From JAPLJC01 sp052326585 (GTDB taxonomy: Bacteria > Desulfobacterota > Desulfobaccia > Desulfobaccales > 0-14-0-80-60-11): a stretch of DNA of 64,000 nt. Shown here in pieces: positions 25,471-34,090 of this stretch. A program made the position numbers and the translations under genes. Location of the stretch: the NCBI GenBank assembly GCA_052326585.1, contig JBKQLU010000013.1:1-64000 (forward strand), read 5' to 3'. The number at the start of each line of letters is the position of its first letter. The first letter of the stretch is position 1. The notes under the pieces were generated by a model that was given only the letters and a program-made list of their open reading frames with translations, did no database searches and had not been told where the DNA came from.

Positions 25471-27417
25471 ATGCTCAACCGTTGCTGGCCTCATCTGGCA
25501 GTGCTGGCCCTCCTGGCCCTGGTGACCGGATGCCGGGAACCGGCACCCCCTCCCAAGGGGGAGCCCCTGATCCCCATGGAAGACTTCTTCCGGAATCCAG
25601 AGAAGACCGCCTTCAAGATCTCCCCGGACGGCCAATACCTGGCCTTCCTGATGCCCTGGGAGCACCGTCTCAACATCCATGTGCAAAGGATTGGCGAGGA
25701 CCGGATTACCCGGGTCACCCAGGCCACCCAACGGGATATTACCGACTATCTGTGGGCCAAGAATGGCCGTCTCGTCTATCTGCAGGACCGGGCCGGCAAC
25801 GAGAACTACAGGGCCTATGCAGTAAATGCCGACGGCAGCGGCCCCATGGAGCTGACCCCGTTTCCGGAGGTGCGCGTCCAGATCTTGGACGACCTGGATC
25901 AGAGCCCGGACGAGATCCTGATCGGCATGAACCGGCGGAACCCGAAATTCTTTGACGCCTTTCGGGTCAATGTCTATACCGGCGCCCTCACCCTGGTGGG
26001 GGAAAACCCCGGGAATATCACCGGTTGGCTGGCGGACCACCAGGGCCGGGTGCGAGTGGCGGTGGCCACTGACGGCCTCACTGACACCCTGCTCTATCGA
26101 CCCACCGAGGCCGAGGCCTTCCGCCCGGTGGCCGCCACCAATTTCAAAGACACCCTGGACCCCCTCTTTTTCACCTTCGATGACCGCGAGCTCTACGTCT
26201 CCTCCAACCTGGGCCGGGACAAACAAGCCATTTACCGTTATGACCCGGAAAAGGGAAAATTGCTCGATTTGATCTACGAGAATCCGGAAGTGGACGTGGG
26301 GACGCTGCTGCGCTCCAAAAAACGCCGGATCATCACCGGGGTCACCTACTTTACCGACCGGCGCCATTACCACTTTTTTGACCAGGACCGGCAACGGCTC
26401 CAGGAAGATCTGGAGCGGCGGCTGCCCGGCTATGAGGTGGTGGCCGCAGACGCCGGCCACAACCTGCAAAGCAGAGACGAGACCAGGATCCTGGTGCGCA
26501 CCTATAGCGACAAGTCCCTGGGCGCCTATTACTATTACGACCGGGTGAGCGGGGAATTCCGGAAGCTGGTGGAGGTCAGCCCCTGGCTCCACGAAGCGGC
26601 CATGGCGGATATGCGGCCCATTTCCTATCAGTCCCGGGACGGCTTGACCATTCACGGTTATCTCACCCTGCCCAAAGGAGCCGCCCCCGGGAACCTGCCG
26701 GTGGTGATCAATCCCCACGGCGGCCCCTGGGCCCGGGATCATTGGGGTTTCGACCCGGAAGTCCAGTTCCTGGCCAACCGGGGCCTGGCGGTACTGCAGA
26801 TGAATTTCCGCGGCTCCACCGGCTACGGCAAGGCCTTCTGGGAGGCCAGCTTCAAGGAGTGGGGGCTCAAGATGCAGGATGACATCAGTGACGGGGTGGC
26901 CTGGCTGGTGAAACAGGGTCTGGCCGACCCCCGGCGCGTCGGCATCTACGGCGGCTCCTACGGCGGCTACGCCACCCTGGCCGGGGTCACCTTCACCCCG
27001 GACCTCTATGCCTGCGGGGTCGATTACGTGGGGCCTTCCGACCTGTTCACCATGTTGGCCTCTTTTCCGCCTTACTGGGAGTTGGATCGCCAAAAGCTCT
27101 ACGAGATGATCGGCGATCCCGTCAAAGACGCGGCATTGCTCCGGGAGGTCTCTCCCCTATTCCACGTCGAGCGCATCAAGGCGCCCCTGCTGGTGGCCCA
27201 GGGGGCCAACGACCCCAGGGTGAAAAAGGCGGAGTCGGATCAGATCGTCCAGGCCCTGAGGCAGCGGGCCATCCAGGTGGAGTATATGGTCAAGGACAAT
27301 GAAGGCCACGGCTTCCGCAACGAGGAGAACCGCTTCGACCTCTACCGGGCCATGGAACGGTTCTTCGGCGCCTGGCTGGGCAGCAAGGTGGAGGGCCCGG
27401 TCCAATCCGGCCACTAG
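25471..27417 (+). CDS. Prolyl oligopeptidase family (S9) serine peptidase, lipoprotein
   Basis: This is a 648-residue peptidase with a lipoprotein signal (LALLALVTGC, lipidated Cys21), so it is envelope-anchored. Residues 45-380 form a seven-bladed propeller-like region starting FKISPDGQYLAFLMPWEH. The C-terminal alpha/beta hydrolase holds INPHGGPWARD (oxyanion region), the nucleophile Ser496 in GGSYGGYATLAG, Asp581 in GANDPRVK and His613 in EGHGFRNEEN. This order and spacing fit dipeptidyl/acylaminoacyl peptidases. GGAGG precedes the ATG. The gene stands alone, followed by a probable terminator. Confidence 0.93.
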   Translation: MLNRCWPHLAVLALLALVTGCREPAPPPKGEPLIPMEDFFRNPEKTAFKISPDGQYLAFLMPWEHRLNIHVQRIGEDRITRVTQATQRDITDYLWAKNGRLVYLQDRAGNENYRAYAVNADGSGPMELTPFPEVRVQILDDLDQSPDEILIGMNRRNPKFFDAFRVNVYTGALTLVGENPGNITGWLADHQGRVRVAVATDGLTDTLLYRPTEAEAFRPVAATNFKDTLDPLFFTFDDRELYVSSNLGRDKQAIYRYDPEKGKLLDLIYENPEVDVGTLLRSKKRRIITGVTYFTDRRHYHFFDQDRQRLQEDLERRLPGYEVVAADAGHNLQSRDETRILVRTYSDKSLGAYYYYDRVSGEFRKLVEVSPWLHEAAMADMRPISYQSRDGLTIHGYLTLPKGAAPGNLPVVINPHGGPWARDHWGFDPEVQFLANRGLAVLQMNFRGSTGYGKAFWEASFKEWGLKMQDDISDGVAWLVKQGLADPRRVGIYGGSYGGYATLAGVTFTPDLYACGVDYVGPSDLFTMLASFPPYWELDRQKLYEMIGDPVKDAALLREVSPLFHVERIKAPLLVAQGANDPRVKKAESDQIVQALRQRAIQVEYMVKDNEGHGFRNEENRFDLYRAMERFFGAWLGSKVEGPVQSGH

Positions 27418-27422
27418 AGGCC

Positions 27423-27456
27423 GGGGCAGCGCGGTCCGGGGCTGCGCCAATTTTTT
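27423..27456 (+). terminator. Probable intrinsic terminator after the S9 peptidase
   Basis: GGGGCAGC at 27423-27430 pairs with GCTGCGCC at 27441-27448 (one mismatch in eight), with a ten-base loop, followed by AA and six T. It begins six bases after the peptidase stop. Confidence 0.65.
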
Positions 27457-27599
27457 CGCAACCAGAGGAGGGCATCCAAGGGGACTTATTGCACTTGGGC
27501 GCCGGAATGACTAAATTTATATGAAGGTCGGCAACGGGATTTGCTAATAGCCCGATTAATGGTTAAGCTCCGGCCCCTGGCCGGGGGCAGGGGGGCATC

Positions 27600-28427
27600 A
27601 TGTGGGAATATTCGGACAAGGTAATCGACCATTTCCTCCATCCCCGGAACGTGGGGGAGTTGGAAGGCGCCGACGGCGAAGCCATGGTGGGCAACATTGC
27701 CTGCGGCGACGCCCTCAAGCTCACCTTTAAGCTGGACGACAACGGTCGCATCCAGGATGCCCGGTTCAAGACCTTCGGCTGCGCCAGCGCCATTGCCTCA
27801 GCTTCCGCCATGACCGAGATGATCAAGGGCATGACCATTGAGGAGGCCGCCAAGATTACTGACCAGGATATCGCCGACTACCTGGGGGGGCTGCCCAAGG
27901 AGAAGATCCACTGCTCGGTCATGGGGCGGGAGGCCCTGGAGAAGGCCATTGCCCACTATAAAGGGGAGGTGGTCCCCGGCGTCGAAGGCAAGGTGATCTG
28001 TGAATGCTTCGGGGTTACGGAGCCGGAAATCGAGCGGGCGGTTAAGGACCACGACCTGAAGACCGTAGAGGAAGTCACGAACTACACCAAGGCCGGCGGG
28101 GGCTGCGGTGGCTGTGCGGACGCCATCCAGGAGATCATCGACCGGGTGCGGGCCGCGGCCCCTGGGGCGCCCCGGCGGCCGCCGCTTACCAACCTGCAAA
28201 AAATCAGGCTGATCGAAGATACCATCCAGCGGGAGATCCGCCCGGCCCTGCAGCAGGACGGCGGCGACCTGGAACTCATCGACGTGGTGGGCGACCGGGT
28301 AATGGTTGCCACCCGGGGCACCTGCGCCTCCTGCGCCGCGGCCCAACTGACCCTGAAGGACTTCGTGGAGGCCAAACTCAAGGAACTGGTGGCCCCGGAA
28401 CTGCGGGTAGAGGAGGTGGCGCCATGA
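27600..28427 (+). CDS. nifU: Fe-S cluster assembly scaffold NifU
   Basis: This is a 275-residue modular scaffold that assembles Fe-S clusters on sulfur from NifS. Residues 1-125 are an IscU-type domain with its three cysteines in VGNIACGD, TFGCASAIAS and KIHCSVMG. Residues 130-185 are a BFD-like [2Fe-2S] domain (VICECFGVTEPEI, then GGGCGGCADAI). Residues 200-275 form an Nfu domain with GTCASCAAAQ. All cluster ligands are intact and the length matches full NifU. The stop shares ATGA with nifS. Outside nitrogen fixers this two-gene unit is the housekeeping assembly system of many anaerobes. Confidence 0.96.
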   Translation: MWEYSDKVIDHFLHPRNVGELEGADGEAMVGNIACGDALKLTFKLDDNGRIQDARFKTFGCASAIASASAMTEMIKGMTIEEAAKITDQDIADYLGGLPKEKIHCSVMGREALEKAIAHYKGEVVPGVEGKVICECFGVTEPEIERAVKDHDLKTVEEVTNYTKAGGGCGGCADAIQEIIDRVRAAAPGAPRRPPLTNLQKIRLIEDTIQREIRPALQQDGGDLELIDVVGDRVMVATRGTCASCAAAQLTLKDFVEAKLKELVAPELRVEEVAP

Positions 28428-29614
28428 CGGTCATTTACCTGGACAACAACGCCACCACCCAGGTGGATGCGGCCGTTCTGGAGGCGATGCTCCCTTACTA
28501 CCACGAGTTCTACGGCAATCCCTCCAGCATGCACACCTTCGGAGGGCAGGTAGGCCGCCGGGTTTCGGAGGCCCGGGAACTGGTGGCGGCCCTCCTGGGC
28601 GCCGCCCCGGATGAGATCATCTTCACCAGTTGCGGCAGCGAGAGCGACAACACCGCCATCCGCTCGGCCCTGGCCACCTTTCCCGGCAAGCGCCACATCG
28701 TCACCTCCCGGGTGGAACACCCGGCCATCAACGCCCTGGTGGCCCATCTGGCCAAAGAGGGTTACCGGGTCACCGAACTGCCGGTGGACAGCCAGGGCCG
28801 CCTGGACCTGGATCTATACGACCAGGCCCTCACCCCGGATACCGCCATCGCCTCCCTGATGTGGGCCAACAACGAGACCGGGGTCATCTTTCCGGTGGAG
28901 CAGGCCGCGGCCATGGCCCGCAACAAGGGCATCCTGTTCCACACCGACGCGGTGCAGGCCGTGGGCAAGATTCCCATCGACCTCAGGCAAAACTCCATCG
29001 ACATGCTCTCCCTGTCCGGCCACAAACTGCACGCCGCCAAGGGAGTGGGGGTTCTATACCTGCGTAAAGGCACTAAATTCGCGCCTTTGCTAATCGGCGG
29101 CCATCAGGAAAAGGGGCGCCGGGGCGGCACCGAAAACGTCCCCTGCATTATCGGCTTGGGTTTGGCCTGCCAGTTGGCGGCCCAGCGGCTGGAGACGGAG
29201 AACACAGTGGTGAAAGCCCTGCGGGATAAACTGGAGAACGCCCTGTTGGCCAGCATCCCCCAAAGCCGGGTGAACGGCGACCGGGTGCAGCGCCTCCCCA
29301 ATACCAGCAATATCAGCTTCGCCTCTATCGAAGGGGAAGCCATCCTCCTGTTGATCAATGAGCTGGGCATCTGCGCCTCCTCCGGCTCCGCCTGCACCTC
29401 GGGGTCCTTGCAGCCGTCCCATGTGCTCCGGGCCATGGGCGTGCCCTTTACCATGGCTCACGGCTCCATTCGCTTAAGTCTCAGCGTTTTCAACACCGAG
29501 CGGGAAATCGACTATGTCATCGAAAAATTTCCGCCGATCATCGAAAAACTGCGGGCCCTGTCCCCCTACTGGGGGGTGGGCCAGGGCGTTTGCGCCACCA
29601 TCGACGAAGGCTGA
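28424..29614 (+). CDS. nifS: Cysteine desulfurase NifS
   Basis: This is a 396-residue PLP enzyme that removes sulfur from cysteine as a persulfide for NifU. It opens with YLDNNATTQVDAAVLEAML, binds PLP through the Lys in LSGHKLHAAKGVG, has the His-containing TDAVQAVGKI, and carries the mobile-loop nucleophile Cys in SSGSACTSGSLQPSHVL. These features match group I (NifS/IscS-like) desulfurases. It overlaps nifU by four bases and is followed eight bases later by serine acetyltransferase, so cysteine supply and use are joined in one operon. Confidence 0.96.
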   Translation: MTVIYLDNNATTQVDAAVLEAMLPYYHEFYGNPSSMHTFGGQVGRRVSEARELVAALLGAAPDEIIFTSCGSESDNTAIRSALATFPGKRHIVTSRVEHPAINALVAHLAKEGYRVTELPVDSQGRLDLDLYDQALTPDTAIASLMWANNETGVIFPVEQAAAMARNKGILFHTDAVQAVGKIPIDLRQNSIDMLSLSGHKLHAAKGVGVLYLRKGTKFAPLLIGGHQEKGRRGGTENVPCIIGLGLACQLAAQRLETENTVVKALRDKLENALLASIPQSRVNGDRVQRLPNTSNISFASIEGEAILLLINELGICASSGSACTSGSLQPSHVLRAMGVPFTMAHGSIRLSLSVFNTEREIDYVIEKFPPIIEKLRALSPYWGVGQGVCATIDEG

Positions 29615-29622
29615 GGGAGACT

Positions 29623-30594
29623 ATGCCTGCCAAGACCCACCTGGAACCGGACCGTTGCAAGCTGGAGGCCAAGACCGCCCAGGAATTCCGGGAGGCCATC
29701 CCGCAGATCGTCGAGCAACTGGTGGCCTCCTGCCAGCTGGAAGACTGCTTCGACCACGTGGGCCCGGAGCCCATCCCCTCCCGGGACCAGGCGATCGACC
29801 TCATCCACCGGGCCTGCCGCCTCCTTTACCCCGGCTACTTTATCCGCAAGCGGGTGGATCAGATCAACCTGGGTTACTATTTCGGCCAGGAAGCAGTGGC
29901 CTTTTTTGAGGTCCTGTCCCAACAGATTGCCCTGGCCATCCGCCACGAATGCCTGCGTTACGGCCTACCCTGCACCCATTGCCAAGAGCGGGGCCAGGAG
30001 GACGCCATTCGGTTTATGAGCCAGTTGCCCCGCCTGCGCCGCGCCCTGGCCAAAGACGTGCGGGCCGCTTATGATGGCGATCCCGCGGCCAAGAGCTTTG
30101 ATGAGATCATCTTCAGCTATCCGGGCCAGTTTGCGGTCACCATCTACCGCCTGGCCCACCAACTGGTGGACCAGAACGTGCCCCTGATTCCCCGCATCAT
30201 GACGGAATACGCCCACAGCCAGACGGGGATCGACATCCACCCCGGGGCCCACATCGGCGAGAGCTTCTTTATCGATCACGGTACCGGCGTGGTGATCGGG
30301 GAGTCCACCGAGATCGGCGACCGGGTGCGGCTCTACCAGGGAGTGACCCTGGGAGCCCTATCCCTGCCCCGGGAACAGGTGGAGTCCCTGCGCCAGGCCA
30401 AGCGCCACCCCACGGTCCAGGACGACGTCATCATCTATGCCCAGGCCACCATCCTGGGGGGTAAAACCGTCATCGGGGCGCGCTCCGTCATCGGCGGCAA
30501 CGTCTGGCTCACAGCCTCAGTGCCTCCGGACACCAGGGTCTTTTTGAAGAAGCCGGAGCTGATTTACCTGGGCAAAAAGAGCGGCAAGAAGTAG
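29623..30594 (+). CDS. cysE: Serine O-acetyltransferase
   Basis: This is a 323-residue enzyme making O-acetylserine from serine and acetyl-CoA. An alpha-helical N-terminal half (to about residue 190) is followed by the left-handed beta helix: GIDIHPGAHIGESFFIDHGT, with the catalytic Asp-His pair, then GVVIGESTEIGDRVRLYQG and ATILGGKTVIGARSVIGG. It is longer than E. coli CysE and resembles the EpsC-like form common in delta-proteobacteria. ATG 29623 is chosen because GAGGGAGA sits just upstream; an in-frame start 33 bases earlier lies inside nifS. It feeds the cysteine synthase at 30740. Confidence 0.93.
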   Translation: MPAKTHLEPDRCKLEAKTAQEFREAIPQIVEQLVASCQLEDCFDHVGPEPIPSRDQAIDLIHRACRLLYPGYFIRKRVDQINLGYYFGQEAVAFFEVLSQQIALAIRHECLRYGLPCTHCQERGQEDAIRFMSQLPRLRRALAKDVRAAYDGDPAAKSFDEIIFSYPGQFAVTIYRLAHQLVDQNVPLIPRIMTEYAHSQTGIDIHPGAHIGESFFIDHGTGVVIGESTEIGDRVRLYQGVTLGALSLPREQVESLRQAKRHPTVQDDVIIYAQATILGGKTVIGARSVIGGNVWLTASVPPDTRVFLKKPELIYLGKKSGKK

Positions 30595-30630
30595 CCTGGT
30601 GCCCGTGGCCCGGCTTTGTGTCGCTATTAT

Positions 30631-30667
30631 GAGATTCTTCGGTTGCGGCGCGCCCTCAGAATGACAA
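30631..30667 (+). repeat. REP-like palindromic intergenic element
   Basis: The segment starts GAGATTCTTCGG and ends CCTCAGAATGACAA, with ATTCT and AGAAT as complementary arms around a GC-rich core. This form (ATTCTTCG...CAGAATGACA) recurs as a dispersed palindromic repeat in many bacterial genomes, as I recall. It sits in the 145-base space between cysE and cysK, followed at 30693-30709 by a short AACTTTG tandem. Only one copy is seen here. Confidence 0.5.
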
Positions 30668-30739
30668 AAATGGGGGCTTCCGCAGAGGTCTCAACTTTGA
30701 ACTTTGAACCTCGACCTTAGCAATTCCGGAGGGCTGAAA

Positions 30740-31669
30740 ATGAGCGGCATCCTTTCCGATCTCATGCAGGCCGTGGGGGAAACTCCGCTGGTGCGCCTCA
30801 ACGCCCTGGGCCGGGGCCTGCCCGGCGTCCTGGTGGCCAAGCTGGAGTCCATGAACCCCCTGGGCAGCGTCAAGGACCGCATCGGGGCGGCCATGATCCA
30901 GGCGGCTGAGGCCCAGGGCCTGGTTACCCCGGACACCCTGATCGTGGAACCCACCAGCGGCAACACCGGCATCGCCCTGGCCTTCGTCTGCGCCGCCCGG
31001 AAATATCGCCTCATCCTCACCATGCCCGAGACCATGAGCCTGGAGCGCCGCAAGCTTTTGAAGCACCTGGCCGCGGAACTGGTGCTCACCCCGGGCAGCC
31101 AGGGGATGACCGGGGCCATCAACCGGGCCCAAGAGATAGTGGCTGAGACCAGGGGGGCCTTCATGCCCAACCAGTTCGCCAACCCGGCCAACCCGGAGGT
31201 GCACCGCCGCACCACCGCCGAGGAGATCTGGCGGGACACCGGGGGCGCCGTGGATATCCTGGTGTCCGGGGTGGGCACCGGGGGCACCATCACCGGGGTC
31301 GCCGAAGTGATCAAGGCTCGCAAACCCTCTTTCCAGGCGGTGGCGGTGGAGCCCGCGGCCTCGCCGGTGCTCTCCGGCGGCGCACCCGGCCCCCATAAGA
31401 TCCAGGGCCTCGGCGCCGGCTTCATCCCCGAGATCCTCAATACCCGGATCATTGACGAAATCATCCCGGTGAGCAACGAGGCCGCCTTCGACACCGCCCG
31501 CCAGGTGGCCCGGCAGGAGGGCATCCTCTGCGGCATCTCCTCCGGGGCCGCGGTCTTTGCCGCGCGCACGCTGGCCGCCCGGCCCGAAAACCAGGGCAGA
31601 CTCATCGTGGTGATTCTCCCCAGCACCGGCGAGCGCTACCTGAGCACCGAACTCTTTGCCCAGGACTGA
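30740..31669 (+). CDS. cysK: Cysteine synthase (O-acetylserine sulfhydrylase)
   Basis: This is a 309-residue fold-type II PLP enzyme that makes cysteine from O-acetylserine and sulfide. The PLP lysine is in NPLGSVKDRIG (Lys45), the substrate loop is PTSGNTGIALAF, and the phosphate-binding loop is GVGTGGTITGVA. ATG 30740 has GGAGG nine bases upstream; an in-frame start 36 bases earlier lacks one. Together with the upstream acetyltransferase it closes the route to cysteine that the NifS desulfurase consumes. Confidence 0.95.
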   Translation: MSGILSDLMQAVGETPLVRLNALGRGLPGVLVAKLESMNPLGSVKDRIGAAMIQAAEAQGLVTPDTLIVEPTSGNTGIALAFVCAARKYRLILTMPETMSLERRKLLKHLAAELVLTPGSQGMTGAINRAQEIVAETRGAFMPNQFANPANPEVHRRTTAEEIWRDTGGAVDILVSGVGTGGTITGVAEVIKARKPSFQAVAVEPAASPVLSGGAPGPHKIQGLGAGFIPEILNTRIIDEIIPVSNEAAFDTARQVARQEGILCGISSGAAVFAARTLAARPENQGRLIVVILPSTGERYLSTELFAQD

Positions 31670-31878
31670 GCCAAAGAGTGGCACAGGCTTCCAACCGAAA
31701 GCGAAAAGCGCGAGGCTAAGGTTGCATTTTCTTAACCTGGTCATTATCATCAGTCCCGTTCCTGGCAGGGGGATAGGATCAGGGGGCTGGTGGGGTTTCG
31801 GCAAGGATATAAATCGACATTTCCCGGGAAGGGGAATAACCCCAGAATACCAGCATACCGAACAGCAAAGGGGAGACG

Positions 31879-32298
31879 ATGTATAAAAAAATCTTATTGG
31901 CCTATGATGGCTCCGAAGTTGCGAAGCTGGCGGTGGCGGCCGGGCTCAATCTGGCGAAGATCCACGGCGCCGAACTGTGGGCCTTGACGGTGCAGGAGAG
32001 TCGTCCCCGGGTCGGCGGCCCGGTTGATGAGGTGCAGGGAGGGAAGGAGCCGGTCGACCGGCAATATGCCAAACTGTTGGAGGGCGTCGAGAAACTCGCC
32101 CAAGAAGCGGGCATCGAGTTGAAGACCCTGGCGCGCGTAGGGCTTCCCGCCAAGGTCATCCTCGACGTGGCCAAAGAGGGTGGCTTTGACCTGATCATCC
32201 TGGGCCACATCGGGCTTGCCGAAATGTGGGAGCTTATGGGCACCACCGCCGAAAAGGTGAGCCGTCACGCCCCTTGCAGCGTCATGATTGTGCGGTAA
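31879..32298 (+). CDS. Universal stress protein (UspA family)
   Basis: This is a 139-residue single-domain Usp with the start YKKILLAYDGSEVAKLAV and the nucleotide-binding C-terminal loop GHIGLAEMWELMGTTAEKV followed by RHAPCSVMIV. The loop has eight residues between the second and third Gly, one fewer than the usual nine, so ATP binding may be altered. GGGGAGAC precedes the ATG. It converges on a second Usp gene at 32405, with which it shares GTTAEKVSRHAPCSV, suggesting an old duplication. Confidence 0.93.
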   Translation: MYKKILLAYDGSEVAKLAVAAGLNLAKIHGAELWALTVQESRPRVGGPVDEVQGGKEPVDRQYAKLLEGVEKLAQEAGIELKTLARVGLPAKVILDVAKEGGFDLIILGHIGLAEMWELMGTTAEKVSRHAPCSVMIVR

Positions 32299-32404
32299 TC
32301 GGATCGCCCAGCAATGATGCCAGGCACGGCCAGGAGGTCTCCAAAACGAGGCAGGATTAAGCGACCCTGAATGAGGCGCCGGCAAACTATTTCACTTCCC
32401 GGGG

Positions 32405-32830
32405 CTAGCGCACGATAAGCACGCTGCAGGGCGCGTGGCGGCTCACCTTTTCGGCGGTGGTGCCCAGGAGGGACCTGAACACCTTCGAAAGCCCGGCATG
32501 GCCCACCAGGATCAGATCAAACCTGCCCTCTGCGGCCGCATCCACGATAGTCTTGGCGGGATGCCCCGTGCGGATCTCGGTCTTCAGTTCGACCCCGGCC
32601 TTATGCGCCCGCTTTTGGGCCTCCTCCAAAAAATGCTCACAGCGCTGGTAGCCGGAGGTCCTTTCCTTCAGGACCTTTTTATCCAGGCTGGTGGCGGCGC
32701 CGGGCGGTTGCTCCTGGACCGCCAGGGCCACGAGTTCCGCGTGGTGGAGTTTAGCCAGTTTAATCCCGGCCTCCAGCCCTTTCTTGGCCTCTTCCGAGTC
32801 GTCGTAAGCCATCAGGAATCTTTTAAACAT
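32405..32830 (-). CDS. Universal stress protein (UspA family)
   Basis: This is a 141-residue Usp with FKRFLMAYDDSEEAKKGLEA at the start and the complete G-2x-G-9x-G(T) loop GHAGLSKVFRSLLGTTAEKV near the C-terminus, so nucleotide binding is likely. GGAGGAACGCA precedes the ATG. It is oriented tail-to-tail with the paralogue at 31879, with a 106-base spacer that shows no terminator. Regulation and client process are unknown. Confidence 0.93.
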   Translation of the reverse strand: MFKRFLMAYDDSEEAKKGLEAGIKLAKLHHAELVALAVQEQPPGAATSLDKKVLKERTSGYQRCEHFLEEAQKRAHKAGVELKTEIRTGHPAKTIVDAAAEGRFDLILVGHAGLSKVFRSLLGTTAEKVSRHAPCSVLIVR

Positions 32831-33002
32831 TGCGTTCCTCCTAAGAGTATCCTCAGCCCGGCAATGTCAGGATTAGCCTGGCTCGGACGCAGGATAGCAC
32901 AAACATCTGGCAAAATGCATCTTTTTCGCAGGTTCCCGCGGCCCTGGGGCCCGCCCCGCGACAACCGCAAACCCCAAACCTGTAGCCGCAGTCAGTCTTA
33001 AC

Positions 33003-33476
33003 TCAGGCAAGGCGCAGTTGCGCCAGCGAGGCCCGGGCGCCGCCGCCGCTGATGTCCGGAACAATCTTTAATTCGAGCGCCGTCACCCCGTCCAAATCGA
33101 GATTGTAGTCTTCGACTTGGCGCCGGGCGTCCGGCGGACTGAAGTTGTACTGCTGGCGCAAGATCTCCCGGTACGACTTGCCGCCGTCCGGTGACCACCT
33201 TAAAACGAATTCCTGGGTCCGCGCCTGCTCATCTTCATGGAACACCAGGTGGATCCGTGCAAGTCTCAGCGGCTCATCAAACAGGAGGCGGAGCGTCTGC
33301 TCCCCAGGCTGGTCAGCCCGCCAACCCGAACCCATATCCGGAATCAGCGCCGATTCAATCGGGTACCCGGCAGCTTCGGAGGTGATTTCGACCTGGGCCA
33401 GGCGCTCCAGGTCCAGCCAGCCCGGTACCGCGGCTGCGGCCTCACGAGGGCCATGGGTGATTATGCGTTTGCGCAT
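33003..33476 (-). CDS. Discoidin/F5-8 type C-like domain protein
   Basis: This is a 157-residue protein without a signal peptide. The repeated beta-strand pattern (AQVEITSEAAGYPIESALIP, GEQTLRLLFDEPLRLARIHL, DLDLDGVTALELKIVPDISG) resembles the galactose-binding-like (F5/8 C) fold found in small uncharacterised proteobacterial proteins. It has no catalytic motif and probably binds a ligand, perhaps a carbohydrate. AAGGAG precedes the ATG. It is monocistronic between the Usp gene and the cold-shock gene. Confidence 0.65.
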   Translation of the reverse strand: MRKRIITHGPREAAAAVPGWLDLERLAQVEITSEAAGYPIESALIPDMGSGWRADQPGEQTLRLLFDEPLRLARIHLVFHEDEQARTQEFVLRWSPDGGKSYREILRQQYNFSPPDARRQVEDYNLDLDGVTALELKIVPDISGGGARASLAQLRLA

Positions 33477-33640
33477 CTAAAACTCCTTATTCCCCGCATC
33501 TATTAAGAAGAACCCATACGGGAGCGGATTTTTATTTTTTCGCCTAAGTCCCTCAATAAGGTGCTGCTGGAATAAGTCCCCAATTATTTTAGGAGCTCCG
33601 GGGGAGAACGCAAGAGGCGGCGGGATTTATTTTAAATAGC

Positions 33641-33668
33641 TTGACATTGGGCATTTTTCTCGTAATAT
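33641..33668 (+). promoter_or_regulatory. Sigma-70 type promoter of the cold-shock gene
   Basis: A perfect -35 hexamer TTGACA at 33641-33646 is followed after 16 bases by TAATAT at 33663-33668, in an AT-rich stretch. The predicted transcription start near 33675 gives a leader of roughly 150 bases before the cold-shock gene, the long-leader arrangement known from cspA-type genes. Confidence 0.65.
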
Positions 33669-33722
33669 ATATTCAGTTTAGCATGTCAGACTGAAAGCCG
33701 GGCCGTGAGTCCTGGATAATGA

Positions 33723-33758
33723 TCGGACGGGTTGCTAAGTCTCCCGGCCGATTTTTTT
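33723..33758 (+). promoter_or_regulatory. Terminator-like hairpin in the cold-shock leader
   Basis: TCGGACGGG at 33723-33731 pairs with CCCGGCCGA at 33743-33751 with one mismatch and an 11-base loop. Seven T follow at 33752-33758. It lies between the promoter and the coding start, so it would attenuate transcription or change shape with temperature. Confidence 0.55.
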
Positions 33759-33827
33759 CACTGACTGCTGTGCGGCCCTGCTTTTTTGGCAGGTATATCT
33801 TTGCAGCACCAAGGAAAGAGGTTTCAA

Positions 33828-34031
33828 ATGAAAGAGACTGGTACAGTAAAATGGTTTAATGATTCCAAGGGTTTTGGCTTCATCACCCGGGAGAACGGCC
33901 CCGATGTCTTCGTACATCACAGCGCCATCCAGGGCGAGGGCTTTCATTCCCTGGCGGAAGAACAAGCGGTGGAATTTGAAGTAACCCAGGGCCCCAAAGG
34001 GCCCCAGGCTCAAAACGTAGTAAAGCTGTAG
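33828..34031 (+). CDS. Cold-shock protein (CspA family)
   Basis: This is a 67-residue single cold-shock domain that binds single-stranded nucleic acid. RNP1 is KGFGFIT and RNP2 is DVFVHHSAI; the start ETGTVKWFNDSKGFGF is canonical and full length. ATG 33828 is preceded by AAGGAAAGAGG; an in-frame start 42 bases earlier is not supported. It has a strong promoter, a long structured leader and its own perfect terminator, followed by a small RRM protein gene, so the locus groups two RNA-binding proteins. Confidence 0.96.
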   Translation: MKETGTVKWFNDSKGFGFITRENGPDVFVHHSAIQGEGFHSLAEEQAVEFEVTQGPKGPQAQNVVKL

Positions 34032-34043
34032 GCAGAACCTGAC

Positions 34044-34090
34044 GGCCGGAACTCCGGTGGTCTCCGGACCACGGAGTTCCGGCCTTTTTT
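34044..34090 (+). terminator. Strong intrinsic terminator of the cold-shock gene
   Basis: A perfect 13-base stem, GGCCGGAACTCCG at 34044-34056 with CGGAGTTCCGGCC at 34072-34084, is followed immediately by six T. It lies 12 bases after the csp stop. Confidence 0.9.

Larger units (their letters stand above)
33477..33827. other. Intergenic region with the cold-shock promoter and leader
   Basis: This 351-base gap holds no gene. Its right half contains the csp promoter (33641-33668) and a leader of about 150 bases with the hairpin at 33723-33758. The left part (33477-33600) is the start region of the minus-strand discoidin-like gene and shows no clear promoter. Confidence 0.5.
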
